Part shown: positions 1-9,796 of the stretch, piece after piece
How the letters are laid out: each line of letters begins with the position of its first letter
Numbering within the stretch: the stretch's first letter is position 1
NCBI RefSeq assembly: GCF_000686665.1
Contig: NZ_JMLH01000025.1
Location: forward strand, 1 to 40,897
DNA length: 40,897 bases
From: Thomasclavelia saccharogumia DSM 17460
GTDB taxonomy: Bacteria; Bacillota_I; Bacilli_A; Erysipelotrichales; Coprobacillaceae
Direction: 5' to 3'
The notes under the pieces: model-generated
Told to the model about the DNA's origin: nothing
The model's input: only the letters and a program-made list of their open reading frames with translations
Databases searched by the model: none
Position numbers and translations under genes: made by a program

Positions 1-3000
1 CACCTTCTAATTGAGGCCAGCTTGCTTCAGTATAAAGACTGCTGTCTAATCCTGTTAATTCATCATATTTTGCTTGTAATCTTGTCTTATCAGCTCTTAA
101 AACTAAGTTTCCAATAGCATCAGTTAAGTTATTTAACGCTTCTTTTACATCACTTTCTAATGCATTTTCATCATTCATGACTTCAGTTGCTGCTTCGATT
201 GCTTCTTGCAATGCTGTCCATGAATCAGTTGTATAATTTTCTTCTTCATAACCATTTGCTTCTTCTAATAAGGCTTCTAAAGCACTCTTATCACCTTTTA
301 CAAAGTCTAACATATGAATTGCATTTGCTAGACGGTAGAAAGCTGTATCAACCGCTGTTTGGTCTGCACTTTGATCAACTAAAACATTCTCTGCTTTTTC
401 TAATGCACTTTCAAATTCAGTAACTACAGCTGGTACAACATTATCTAATGCACCTTGAGCTTTTAAGCTATTTGCTGTATCAACGGCAATTTGTAATGCT
501 GTTTTATCTGATTCTACAGTTTCTTTTTCTCTTGCAATAATTTCATAAATTGTTGGAACTGGATTTCCAGCATGGAATGTTAACTTAACTTCTAAAATTG
601 TTTTATTTACATCGAATGTATTTGTTCCACTATCTAAATTACCAATATCACTCCAATTTCCATCAACATCTTTTACACTTACAGTTGCATTAGAAATTGC
701 TTCAGGATCTTGCATAATTATTAATGAACCAACATTAGTAATTGATGTCATTGCATAAGTTAATGTATCGCCATCAGTTACACTATCTGGTGCAAATGCA
801 GTCGTTAAATCACGATCATATAGATTTGCAACATTACCAGATGTAATGGTTGTATCAACAACATCAATAGTATCATCACCTAATACATCAACTGTTTCAT
901 TATATGGAATTTCAAATACTTGAACCCAATTATCACTAGATTCAGTTGCACTAAATTTGATATAACGAGCCATCTGTCCTTCAGCATTATATGCTGCTTC
1001 ACTTACTAACTGTCCGCTTACTGTTTTAGATTGATAATTTTCATCTTTAATAACATCCCCGATTTGTGTCCATGTTACACCATCAGTTGAGATTTCTAAT
1101 TTTGTAGCCGCAAATCCATCGATTCCATATGAAGTTCCTTTTGGATTACCGGCATAATATATAGCTACATCATATAATGGAATTTCTTTACCTAAATCAA
1201 CTCGAATGTAGCTTCCAACAGTTGCTCCGGCACTTGAATAGAATTTTGTTGATATTCTACCGTCTAGGGCATTAGAAATAACATAATTTTGATAAGTTCC
1301 TAAATCTGTTTCTACTACTCTAGTACCTGTATTATATACTGGTGATACAACGATTTTATCAATTGTAACATCAATACTATTATTATTTTTATTTACAACT
1401 CTTGCATATGTAGCTGTTGTATTGATTGCAGCTATCATTGTTCCATCTTCAATTGTACTTTCAGCACTGATCCAATTGATTCCGTTAATAGAATACTGGA
1501 TTTCTAAATCATCCAAATTATCAGCAGTTACAGATATATTAGCAACTTTCATTGCTTTTGGTAAAGCAATACCTGCTGTTTCATTTGCATTCATTACACC
1601 ACTAATAGTATTTACTTCATAATTTCCTTTATTGATTTCTACTGTCTTATCAGTTAATCCTGACATCGTTCCAATTACAGCAGGCTTACTTTCAGGGAAA
1701 ACATTTTCCATTAAAGTAGATTTAATTTGATCAACTGAATCTTTTAAAAGCGGCTTGATCCGTTTTTCACAAACTTTTACAACATTCATTTTAGTACCAT
1801 TTGTTTCAAAACTTTCTACTTCATAAGTTTCAGCCTCATTTAATTTAATTTCAGTTGTATTAATATTTGATAAACATGAATCAATATCTCCATTTTGAGC
1901 ATCGATAAATGCTGACATACTTGCAATACCGGCATCAGCAACAGCTTCGTATGCATTCAAATGCTGTTCAATTTCTTCATATAAATTTCTATTTTCAATA
2001 TTTCTTAAAGCTGCTACATCATTTTTCATTGTTGTAAATTCAGCTTTTAATGCTGTAGCTGCCTCTGTTATTCCTTCATTATTTTGAAGAGCCGTCTTAA
2101 ATGCTTCAATCGTATCCACTAAATATCTTGATTCATCAAATTCAAAGCCATCTTTAATATATGAAATATTATCAGCAAAACGCTGGAATGCTTCACTTGC
2201 TTCAGGTACTAATTCATCAATTGCTCTAACCCAGCTGCTTGTTCTTTCAAAATCACTAATATTCCATGAATAATCAGCACCTGAGAAAATAGCAACTTTA
2301 CTTGCTTCAGCTTGTGACATTGGATTTAAGAAGAATCCACTTAAATTATCAACATCATTATCAAGATTTTCTAATGGAGACATCATTAAGTTACCATCAC
2401 AATAATCATTTACTGGATAGTTCCACCAAGCTGCAAGATTTTTATCAGTTACTCCAGTTTGAGTTTTTGGCCATTCATAAGCATCTTTTGTAATTGCTGA
2501 CATCGTATTAGCGCCTGTCCACATTACCACAACATCATCATCTAAACTTTGCCAGAATGGTCTAAAATAAGATGACATACTTGGTCCCCAGCCATTACAA
2601 TAACGGGTTCCAACTACAATTAATGGTTTTACATCACCTTTAACTTGAACAAACTCTCTATTTACACGATTAATTAAATCAGCATGCTGTTGTCCATTAT
2701 AACCACTAGCTAAATCATCGTAAGAAATCCCAAATTGACGAACTCCTAAACTATATAACTGTTCAAATTTAGCAATTAAATAATTATAATCAGTATCTGT
2801 GGAATAATTAAAACCATCACCTGGATGAATATTCCAGCAGAAACTCATATTATCTTTTCTACCTTCTTCAGCTAATTGGCGAAGTTGTTCTGCTTCATCT
2901 TCTGGATATAATTCACGCCATTGATCTTTATGATATGGATCATCTTTTGGCGCATAGATATATGTATTCATTTTAAATTTGCTTGACTCGCTCATTAATG

Positions 3001-3619
3001 ATAAACGATCTTCAAAACTCCAAGGATATCCATAAAATCCTTCTACAAAACCTCTTAACTTTACACTTGGATAATCAGAAATGACTGTTTCTGCAATCTT
3101 ATCATCAGTTTTTTGTTCAAACATTTGTAATAAAGTTATAACTCCATAGTATGCGCCATCACTATCTGCCCCAATGATTCTAATTTCTCCATTTTCATTA
3201 ACATCATTACTAGCACTTAAAATATAACCTTGCTCTTCACTTAAAGCCTGACTATTTCCGCCTAATTCTTCAGTACATTGATCACAATGACTGCTATCTG
3301 AAGAGACTAAAATATTTGCTTTTTGATCATTTACTTCATCAGAAATAATATAACTAATATTATTTTCTTGTAATAAATTTTCTAATTTAGGCAATGTTGC
3401 TTCGTTTTGATCACCATGTACTACTACATTGACTTCACCCTTTAAATTCATACCTTCATTTGAAATATATGAAATTTCCTGTGGTTTTGGATAAATATCT
3501 ACTGTCACATTTTCTTCGTCCTGTTTGGCATTTACCCAAGTCGGATTTGCAGTTACTAGTGAAAAAGCAAATGTAGCAGCTAATGCACTTTTTAATACTT
3601 TTCCTATTTTGTTCTTCAC
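1..3619 (-). CDS. Secreted GH84 beta-N-acetylglucosaminidase (hyaluronidase NagH/NagJ-like), C-terminus beyond window
   Basis: Partial gene: 1206 codons are visible and the frame is open to the left edge. I chose a GTG start at 3619 because AGGAGAG lies 8 bases upstream and a signal peptide follows (residues ~1-31: K-rich start, hydrophobic core, cut near VNA). Residues ~40-175 resemble the GH20b-like N-domain found in GH84 enzymes. The GH84 barrel starts at RGFVEGFYGYPWSFEDR (~189), and the catalytic Asp pair is in GISYDDLASG (~301-302). A helical region, a CBM32/F5-8C-like domain (roughly nt 1340-900), a second beta domain and FIVAR repeats (nt ~510 to the edge) follow. Known family role: retaining, substrate-assisted release of beta-linked GlcNAc from glycoproteins or mucin. 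Its C-terminal anchor cannot be seen. The leader has an antitermination element. Activity is well supported; the exact substrate is inference. Confidence 0.93.
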   Translation of the reverse strand, partial: MKNKIGKVLKSALAATFAFSLVTANPTWVNAKQDEENVTVDIYPKPQEISYISNEGMNLKGEVNVVVHGDQNEATLPKLENLLQENNISYIISDEVNDQKANILVSSDSSHCDQCTEELGGNSQALSEEQGYILSASNDVNENGEIRIIGADSDGAYYGVITLLQMFEQKTDDKIAETVISDYPSVKLRGFVEGFYGYPWSFEDRLSLMSESSKFKMNTYIYAPKDDPYHKDQWRELYPEDEAEQLRQLAEEGRKDNMSFCWNIHPGDGFNYSTDTDYNYLIAKFEQLYSLGVRQFGISYDDLASGYNGQQHADLINRVNREFVQVKGDVKPLIVVGTRYCNGWGPSMSSYFRPFWQSLDDDVVVMWTGANTMSAITKDAYEWPKTQTGVTDKNLAAWWNYPVNDYCDGNLMMSPLENLDNDVDNLSGFFLNPMSQAEASKVAIFSGADYSWNISDFERTSSWVRAIDELVPEASEAFQRFADNISYIKDGFEFDESRYLVDTIEAFKTALQNNEGITEAATALKAEFTTMKNDVAALRNIENRNLYEEIEQHLNAYEAVADAGIASMSAFIDAQNGDIDSCLSNINTTEIKLNEAETYEVESFETNGTKMNVVKVCEKRIKPLLKDSVDQIKSTLMENVFPESKPAVIGTMSGLTDKTVEINKGNYEVNTISGVMNANETAGIALPKAMKVANISVTADNLDDLEIQYSINGINWISAESTIEDGTMIAAINTTATYARVVNKNNNSIDVTIDKIVVSPVYNTGTRVVETDLGTYQNYVISNALDGRISTKFYSSAGATVGSYIRVDLGKEIPLYDVAIYYAGNPKGTSYGIDGFAATKLEISTDGVTWTQIGDVIKDENYQSKTVSGQLVSEAAYNAEGQMARYIKFSATESSDNWVQVFEIPYNETVDVLGDDTIDVVDTTITSGNVANLYDRDLTTAFAPDSVTDGDTLTYAMTSITNVGSLIIMQDPEAISNATVSVKDVDGNWSDIGNLDSGTNTFDVNKTILEVKLTFHAGNPVPTIYEIIAREKETVESDKTALQIAVDTANSLKAQGALDNVVPAVVTEFESALEKAENVLVDQSADQTAVDTAFYRLANAIHMLDFVKGDKSALEALLEEANGYEEENYTTDSWTALQEAIEAATEVMNDENALESDVKEALNNLTDAIGNLVLRADKTRLQAKYDELTGLDSSLYTEASWPQLEG

Positions 3620-3703
3620 TTTTATTTCTCTCCTATTTTTTCTTTTTGGCTGATGATTTAAATAACTCCCTCCTTTATAATGAATTTAGATTGCAAATTT
3701 AAA

Positions 3704-3752
3704 AAGACCGCAAAATCATACCCTCTTATAAGGGTATAAATATTACGGTCTT
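3704..3752 (-). terminator. Leader terminator (attenuator) upstream of GH84 gene
   Basis: Read on the minus strand, AAGACCG (3752-3746) pairs with CGGTCTT (3710-3704). A nested stem ATACCCT/AGGGTAT (3737-3731 with 3724-3718) sits inside and a T-run follows. It lies between the GH84 promoter and its start codon, so it would stop transcription before the gene unless prevented. Its 5' arm is shared with the antiterminator target at 3747-3773. Confidence 0.8.
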
Positions 3753-3773
3753 GCCTAATTAAAGTAACAATCC
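3747..3773 (-). promoter_or_regulatory. RAT element for a BglG/LicT/SacY-type antiterminator
   Basis: On the minus strand the sequence is GGATTGTTACT, six bases (TTAATT), then AGGCAAGACC. This closely matches the ribonucleic antiterminator targets of B. subtilis sacB, bglP and licS. As in those cases, its 3' end (AAGACC) is the 5' arm of the following terminator, so RAT folding and terminator folding exclude each other. It implies induction of the GH84 gene by a PTS-controlled RNA-binding antiterminator. No bglG-family gene is in this window, so the partner must lie elsewhere. Confidence 0.82.
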
Positions 3774-3797
3774 TATAAACATCTGCCATCTATACTA

Positions 3798-3826
3798 ATC
3801 ATAACACCTTATTAAAATAACATCAA
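3798..3826 (-). promoter_or_regulatory. Sigma-A-type promoter of GH84 gene
   Basis: On the minus strand, -35 TTGATG (3826-3821), a 17-base spacer and -10 TATGAT (3803-3798). The predicted start near 3791 gives a leader of about 170 bases that contains the RAT and terminator, as expected for an antitermination-controlled gene. Confidence 0.6.
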
Positions 3827-3960
3827 TAAATATATTTTCTTTTTTTTTAAATATTAGAGCATTAGAATCTTTAATAAAAACCAAACAATAAATATTTTAT
3901 TATCAAATTCATTAATTCTAAATAGCATATCTAAGATTACACTATTTTTAAAACAAACTT

Positions 3961-3993
3961 TATTATAAAAATTTCCGGATACCTTAAGTATCC
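3961..3993 (-). terminator. Rho-independent terminator of GH20-GH29 gene
   Basis: On the minus strand, GGATACTTAAGGTATCC (3993-3977) folds into a hairpin, then GGAAATTTTTATAATA. It lies 14 bases past the stop codon of the giant fusion gene and separates it from the GH84 promoter. Confidence 0.75.
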
Positions 3994-4006
3994 AGAAACA
4001 TTTTAA

Positions 4007-7000
4007 TTAATCAATATTTTGTTGGCTATTAGCTCTTCTTTTCTTATTTTCAAATAAAACAATTGATGTCACAATTAATCCTACAAGTGCATACATTAAA
4101 TTAATTGTATCTCCAGTTTTTACACTTGATATCATATCTCCAGAATTTACTTGATTGTTTGAATTCACTTCTAATCCTGCTATTGCTTTTGTTAAAGCAT
4201 CTTTAGCATTATCTACCTCTGTTTGACTTGCTTCAGGATCATTGAATACTGCTTTAGCATCATTCAATGTATCATTCATCACTTTCCATGATGCTGCTGT
4301 GTAATTTGCTTCACTTAATATATTAGCTTGATTGATTAAACTACTTAATAAGTCCTTATTTGGTTTTAATCTTAAGTTCAAGTACGCTTTGACTAATTCA
4401 CTATATACTTCATCAACTTCATCCTGCATTGCATTTTCGTCAGCTAATACAATATTTGCTTTTTCTAGTGAAGGTAACATTGCATTCCATGATGATTCAA
4501 TATATTTATTTTTATCTAAACCATTGATTTGATCTATTTGTTTTTGTAATGCTGTTTTATCACCTTTGTAGAATTCTAACATCTGCATTGCACCTGCTAG
4601 TCGAGCAAAGGCACTATCTACTTCACTTTGCGTTGCATTAACATTATTATAAACTGTTTGAGCATTTTCTAAAGCTTCATTGAATTCAGCTACTACAGCT
4701 GGTACGACATTTTCTAAATCAGCTTTTTCAGCCATTTCAATAGCAATTTGTAAAGCTGTTTTATTAATTTCGATTACTTCTTTAGCTTCATAAACTTCCA
4801 ATTCATAAATAGAATATCCATATTCTGTAGCCCGTTCAATACCTTGAACCTTAACATAACGAGCATTAATAGGATCAAAGTAATGTTCTTTTAATCCACT
4901 TTCCACATCTTCTACTAAACATACTTCTGTATAATTTTGTCCATCTATCGAAGTTAAAATCTTATATTTGCTAGGGCGAGCATTTTCCCAATATATTTTT
5001 ACATTATCAATTAAATACTCTTGACCTAGATCTACTTCCAACCACTCACTATCATTATATTCTGATGACCATCTCGTATTATCAATATTACCATCAACTA
5101 CATTTTGTGGATCAAATTGTACTAGATTATCTTCAATACTAGATACTGTTACATTTTTATGATATGCCAAATTTTGAGGCGTTTCATCATCAATTATATT
5201 TACCGTCGTTTTTGTTGTAAAACCTGTAATAGCTCCAACAACTTTACTGATTCTTACTTTAAATGATCTATTTCCATCTATTTCATCATTATCAAACAGC
5301 TTCACTGAAGCAAATGCTTCACTCTGTCCATCTTTAAATGTTACATCTTCAATCATTCTTTGGAAATCTTGATCCTGCAAAGCTGTTCCACTTTCAAGTG
5401 AGAATGAAACAGACACTTCACCTTTAGTACCGCCAACACGTTTAATAGGAATTTCTACTCTTCCAGCATCTTCGTTAACGATAATATCATCATTAGCTAT
5501 TTCAATCATACCACTTTCACTATCTAAAACATATATAGCATCTAAGTGTGCTGCATATCCTCCACCATGAGGATTTTGACCACTTAAAACTAATTCTACA
5601 GTATGTTCTCCATATGCTAGTTCTTCACTTTCATACACAATCTGTTGCTCTAAAAAGTCTTCTGTTCCATAATTATCTACAACTATTGTTTCTTGACCAT
5701 CTATTCTCATATTAAAAGTACCATGATTTGGACATGTTGCAGATAAAATATAAAATTTAGATCCTTTAAACTTAAATGTCGCTTTAGCTCCAATAGAATT
5801 TGTCCAGTGACTTGAATTATTATAGAATCCATCTTGTGTTTTGCGATCATCCCATGTACCTTCATACTGAATTTGATTTAATCCAGTTCCAACATCTTGA
5901 TCATCAATAACAATTAATCCATCTGGCACATTTGATTCTAACTCAATTGCTGAGTCAGCCTTGTATACACCTACATTATTAATAAGCGGTACATCTTGTG
6001 AAGATAGAATATTGATTCTTATTTTTGAAGCAGTCATTGGAGCAAGACGTACTAAACGTTTATATCCGATTGTTTGACCATCAAACACTTCTTTCCATGA
6101 ATCAGTATTTTCATTGTATACTTCAACACTAAAATGTTCAATTCTTTGTCCAAGCGGTATATACTCTTGAATGTTGATTACATCAAATAATGTTTCAGAA
6201 CCTAAATCAATAGTTAATGAACCTGTAAATGTTCCGTCATTAGTTGCCCAATAAGTATCATAATTATTATCTGTAATATTATTTGGATTATACGTTTCTA
6301 CCCCTTTATTTTCACCACGATAACTTGTTGCTGTTACTTTACTATTTATAGCAAGATCTTCATCAAATGTATTTGTAATCACTCTGTTTAATTCTCTTAA
6401 TCTTGCTTCATCATCTTCATTAATTAAACCTTTTTTATTAGGTGGTACATTTAATAATAATGGTGTGTTTCTTCCTACAGAATTAAAATAAATATCTACT
6501 AACTTTTCTAAAGATTTAGTTTCTTGACTTTCATGGAAAAACCACCCTGGTCTGATTGAAGTATTAGTTTCTCCCATGATCCAATGAGTCCCTTCAGGAT
6601 CACCGTGATTTAAATAATCTGTATCATAATGTGGCAATGTTAATGTATCGCCTTTAATTTTTGACCAGCAAGGTTCACCGGCATAACCTGCTTCATTTCC
6701 GATCCATCTAACATCTGGTCCCATGTCAGAGAAAATCAAAGCATTTGGCTGTAATTCTTTTACAAGTGCAAACCACTGATCAAAATAATATGTTTGTGTT
6801 ACATTTGATCCTTTAGCACCATCAAACCACACTTCTGAAATTTCACCATATTCAGTTAACAATTTTGTCAACTGATTCATAAAATACACATTATAATCTT
6901 CCCCACGATCATCACCATAATTAGGTGAATTTTGATCCCAAGGTGATAAATAAATCCCTAATTTTAATCCATATTTTTCACAGGCAACAGATAATTCTTT

Positions 7001-9541
7001 TACAATATCTCTACCACGAATATTTTCATTAATTGCTTCATTAGTTATATCATGATCTGTACCTGGACTATCAAACAAAGCAAATCCATCATGATGCTTT
7101 GCTGTAATAATTACCTTTTTAAAACCAGTTTCACTTAAAACTTTTGCCCATTGATCTGGATCCAATTCCGTTGGATTAAAAATAGCTGGATCTTCTTGTC
7201 CATCTCCCCATTCTTTATCAGTAAAAGTATTCACTCCAAAATGGATAAATGCAGATCTTTCATCTTTATTATATTCTAATTGTCGATCAGTTGGTACTGG
7301 ACCATAAGCCTTTGGTACTGTAACTTCACCACTATCTTCTTTACCTGCTAATTCTCTGATTTCATCAGCAGTTAAAACTCGATTAAAGATATTTAGTTCA
7401 TCTACTGATCCATATAAATTTCCAGAATCTTCCAATCCTGCTTTGTTATTTGCACCGATTCGCTTAGCTGGTCCATTGATTACTGCACTTACTCGGTCCT
7501 GATATTCTCCATTTACATATAAGCTTGTTCCACTACCATCACATACAAATGTTAAGTGTACCCATTCTCCTATTGGCGCACTGTAATTGAATGTATAATC
7601 TTCTACACCAAATTCTGTGACCCCTACTTTCCCTGTCTTATTATACTGTTCTAATTTGAGTTCTCCCTGATCTCCTGATAATAATGCAGTATTCGTTGTT
7701 CCAGCTGGGCTCTCTCCTCGATTTACCCATATGCTGGCACTCCAGTTTCCTTCTAAATCTTTGATCCCTAGATCGACAAAACCATTTCCATTAAACTGAA
7801 GTCCTTTTCCTTCGATTCCTTCTGTCCAGCTTACTCCTCCCTGGATCTCTCCTGGATATGATCCTTCACTATCTTTTATTGTTGCTCCTGTTCCTTCGTC
7901 CATTTTCCAGCTCGTATTTACTTCTACATATGGCTCTTTCCAAATTGTTTCATCTTTATAATAATTGATTCCCTGGTTCTCTAGTCTTTCACCATGAGCG
8001 ATCAATCTTTCCTGATATTCATTCCAGCTGCGATCTTCTTTTGCCGTCCAGCCTATTTCTGCATATCCCAAGATTCTTGGAAATGCCATATATTCTAATG
8101 ATTCTAAGCTTGATAATGTCTCTGCCCATAATGGACATTCTATTCCTAATACCTGATCTTTTGATCCGTATTTTGTTGGTTCAAAACTGTATGCTTTTTG
8201 AATCGATATCATTCCTGCCCATTGTAAACCTAGTTCACAATTACTATCATATTTCATATCTAGATATGCATAGTTTGCTGGTGATACGATTTGTTTAAAA
8301 TTACCTACAAATGATGAACCGTTTGTTTGCCAGTATTGGATTATAGCATCTTCACTTTCTACTATATCATCATAATGCTGCCATCCAATTGGTGTCTTTC
8401 CATATTTTTGAACTATCTCTGTTACTCGATTCATGAAATATGAATAATCTTCATCTGATGTTGAGTATGCTTCATCCCCACCTACATGAATATATTTTGA
8501 TGGTGATATCTCTGATACCTGTTTAATTACTTCATCTATAAATTTATATGTATTTTCATTACGACATTCCAATGATGCCCATCCAACATCCCATCCTTGA
8601 TATGGTTTTGTATTGTCATAACCGCTTGCATATGGTTTTCCATCCTCTGTACTGTTTAACATTGGCAATGATACCAACGCTGCCCAGGCATGTCCTGGCA
8701 TATCAAATTCTGGTATTATTTCTATATATCTTTCTTGAGCATATTTTATAATTTCTTTAAACTCTTCTTGGGTATAGAATCCTGGTCTTTCCCCATTATG
8801 TGTACAAGATGTTGAAGCCCCCAAATCTGTTAAGTTGGCATATTCTTCACCTTTGATTTCTAAACGCCATCCCTGGTCATCACTTAAATGCATGTGTAAT
8901 TTGTTGATCTTATATTGTGCGATGTTATCAATATGCTCCTTTACATCATCAACAGAAAAGAAATGTCTTGAAACATCCATCATTGTTCCTCGATATTCAT
9001 ATTCCGGTTTATCTTCGATATGTGAACCTGGAATATTCCATTCTACATCACTAACTACTTCTGACTTTTCAATATCTGCTGGTAACATCTGTCTTAAAGT
9101 CTGCACTGCTCTAAATACACCTGCTGGCTGATTGGCAACGATTTTTACCCCATTATTAGTAGTATCGATCGTATAACCTTCTTCACCCTGATCTTCATTA
9201 TCAGCTGTTGTTAAAACAATGCTGTTATCAACTACATCACTGTCATTTACAACTGCTAATAGATATCCAGTTGATGCTCTAAACTTAGTTGCAATATATT
9301 CCCCAATTTTAGCTAATTCACTTGTTTCATCACTAGTTCTTCCTTTTACATTAATAACAGTATTAGTATTTAAGATAAAGTTTTCCGAATTAATTTCAAG
9401 ACTATTTGGTAAAGGTATTAATGCCGGTTGTGCATTTTCAACAGTTGCGGAAATATTATTAATATTTAAAGGTGTCACTATTGTTGTCAATACTATTACT
9501 AATACTAATAATAGCTTAAATAAATTTTTCCTTTTTTTCAT
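4007..9541 (-). CDS. Cell-surface GH20 beta-N-acetylhexosaminidase / GH29 alpha-L-fucosidase fusion
   Basis: 1844 residues; ATG start with AAAGGACA upstream. Order: signal peptide (1-32); GH20b domain (~37-170); GH20 barrel (~180-510) with HMHLSDDQGWR and catalytic Asp-Glu in HVGGDEAY (~354); LamG-like domain (~520-700); GH29 domain (~744-1064) with FIHFGVNTFTDKEWGDG, HHDGF and nucleophile Asp in EVWFDGAKG; F5/8C; a second galactose-binding-like domain (~1207-1337); Calx-beta (~1344-1454); CBM32 (~1459-1584); three FIVAR repeats; SVKTGD, a hydrophobic span and a KKRR tail as sorting signal. GETNTSIRPGWFFHE resembles GH29 subfamily B, whose known members cut alpha-1,3/1,4 fucose of Lewis-type glycans. 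Inference: the enzyme removes fucose and then exposed GlcNAc/GalNAc from the same chain. Both catalytic motifs look intact. Confidence 0.95.
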   Translation of the reverse strand: MKKRKNLFKLLLVLVIVLTTIVTPLNINNISATVENAQPALIPLPNSLEINSENFILNTNTVINVKGRTSDETSELAKIGEYIATKFRASTGYLLAVVNDSDVVDNSIVLTTADNEDQGEEGYTIDTTNNGVKIVANQPAGVFRAVQTLRQMLPADIEKSEVVSDVEWNIPGSHIEDKPEYEYRGTMMDVSRHFFSVDDVKEHIDNIAQYKINKLHMHLSDDQGWRLEIKGEEYANLTDLGASTSCTHNGERPGFYTQEEFKEIIKYAQERYIEIIPEFDMPGHAWAALVSLPMLNSTEDGKPYASGYDNTKPYQGWDVGWASLECRNENTYKFIDEVIKQVSEISPSKYIHVGGDEAYSTSDEDYSYFMNRVTEIVQKYGKTPIGWQHYDDIVESEDAIIQYWQTNGSSFVGNFKQIVSPANYAYLDMKYDSNCELGLQWAGMISIQKAYSFEPTKYGSKDQVLGIECPLWAETLSSLESLEYMAFPRILGYAEIGWTAKEDRSWNEYQERLIAHGERLENQGINYYKDETIWKEPYVEVNTSWKMDEGTGATIKDSEGSYPGEIQGGVSWTEGIEGKGLQFNGNGFVDLGIKDLEGNWSASIWVNRGESPAGTTNTALLSGDQGELKLEQYNKTGKVGVTEFGVEDYTFNYSAPIGEWVHLTFVCDGSGTSLYVNGEYQDRVSAVINGPAKRIGANNKAGLEDSGNLYGSVDELNIFNRVLTADEIRELAGKEDSGEVTVPKAYGPVPTDRQLEYNKDERSAFIHFGVNTFTDKEWGDGQEDPAIFNPTELDPDQWAKVLSETGFKKVIITAKHHDGFALFDSPGTDHDITNEAINENIRGRDIVKELSVACEKYGLKLGIYLSPWDQNSPNYGDDRGEDYNVYFMNQLTKLLTEYGEISEVWFDGAKGSNVTQTYYFDQWFALVKELQPNALIFSDMGPDVRWIGNEAGYAGEPCWSKIKGDTLTLPHYDTDYLNHGDPEGTHWIMGETNTSIRPGWFFHESQETKSLEKLVDIYFNSVGRNTPLLLNVPPNKKGLINEDDEARLRELNRVITNTFDEDLAINSKVTATSYRGENKGVETYNPNNITDNNYDTYWATNDGTFTGSLTIDLGSETLFDVINIQEYIPLGQRIEHFSVEVYNENTDSWKEVFDGQTIGYKRLVRLAPMTASKIRINILSSQDVPLINNVGVYKADSAIELESNVPDGLIVIDDQDVGTGLNQIQYEGTWDDRKTQDGFYNNSSHWTNSIGAKATFKFKGSKFYILSATCPNHGTFNMRIDGQETIVVDNYGTEDFLEQQIVYESEELAYGEHTVELVLSGQNPHGGGYAAHLDAIYVLDSESGMIEIANDDIIVNEDAGRVEIPIKRVGGTKGEVSVSFSLESGTALQDQDFQRMIEDVTFKDGQSEAFASVKLFDNDEIDGNRSFKVRISKVVGAITGFTTKTTVNIIDDETPQNLAYHKNVTVSSIEDNLVQFDPQNVVDGNIDNTRWSSEYNDSEWLEVDLGQEYLIDNVKIYWENARPSKYKILTSIDGQNYTEVCLVEDVESGLKEHYFDPINARYVKVQGIERATEYGYSIYELEVYEAKEVIEINKTALQIAIEMAEKADLENVVPAVVAEFNEALENAQTVYNNVNATQSEVDSAFARLAGAMQMLEFYKGDKTALQKQIDQINGLDKNKYIESSWNAMLPSLEKANIVLADENAMQDEVDEVYSELVKAYLNLRLKPNKDLLSSLINQANILSEANYTAASWKVMNDTLNDAKAVFNDPEASQTEVDNAKDALTKAIAGLEVNSNNQVNSGDMISSVKTGDTINLMYALVGLIVTSIVLFENKKRRANSQQNID
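4170..4770 (-). repeat. FIVAR repeat block, near-copy of 35770-36370
   Basis: This encodes consecutive helical FIVAR repeats of the GH20-GH29 protein. The DNA at about 4360-4740 closely matches about 35950-36330 in the other giant GH20 gene, including a shared stretch around ttcatcctgcattgcatttt. Both proteins contain NVVPAVV and KGDKTALQKQ segments, and the GH84 protein has the related NVVPAVVTEF and KGDKSALEAL. Such repeats act as stalks between catalytic domains and the wall (family knowledge). Confidence 0.85.
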
Positions 9542-9750
9542 AATTTGTCCTTTCCGTTATAAAATATAACAATCTCTATAATAGTCCCCTTATATTCCCC
9601 TTTCTTATCCAGTTATCATCTCCTTTTTTATTAAATTTTCCTTAAATTTATTATACATTATTTTAAAAACTCTTGACATTTACAATTTATTTCATATTTT
9701 ACCAAAAAAGTAACATTTGATCTAAATTGTTACCCCCAATATTATTTAAT

Positions 9751-9788
9751 AAAAATAAAAACCTTAATACTAAAATTAGTATCAAGGT
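9751..9788 (-). terminator. Terminator of the phosphate symporter gene
   Basis: Arms 9761-9771 and 9778-9788 (ACCTTAATACT with AGTATCAAGGT, one wobble pair), followed on the minus strand by a T-rich tract (A-run 9751-9760 on plus). It sits 8 bases past the stop codon. Confidence 0.85.
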
Positions 9789-9796
9789 CATTTCAA

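Noticed and set aside
8041-9569. Plus-strand ORFs opposite the giant glycosidases
   Set aside because: They are antisense shadows of conserved minus-strand domains, with no ribosome sites or recognisable products.
9673-9700. Plus-strand TTGACA with TATTTT 16 bases on
   Set aside because: It points into a converging gene end with no plus-strand feature; AT-rich coincidence is likely.
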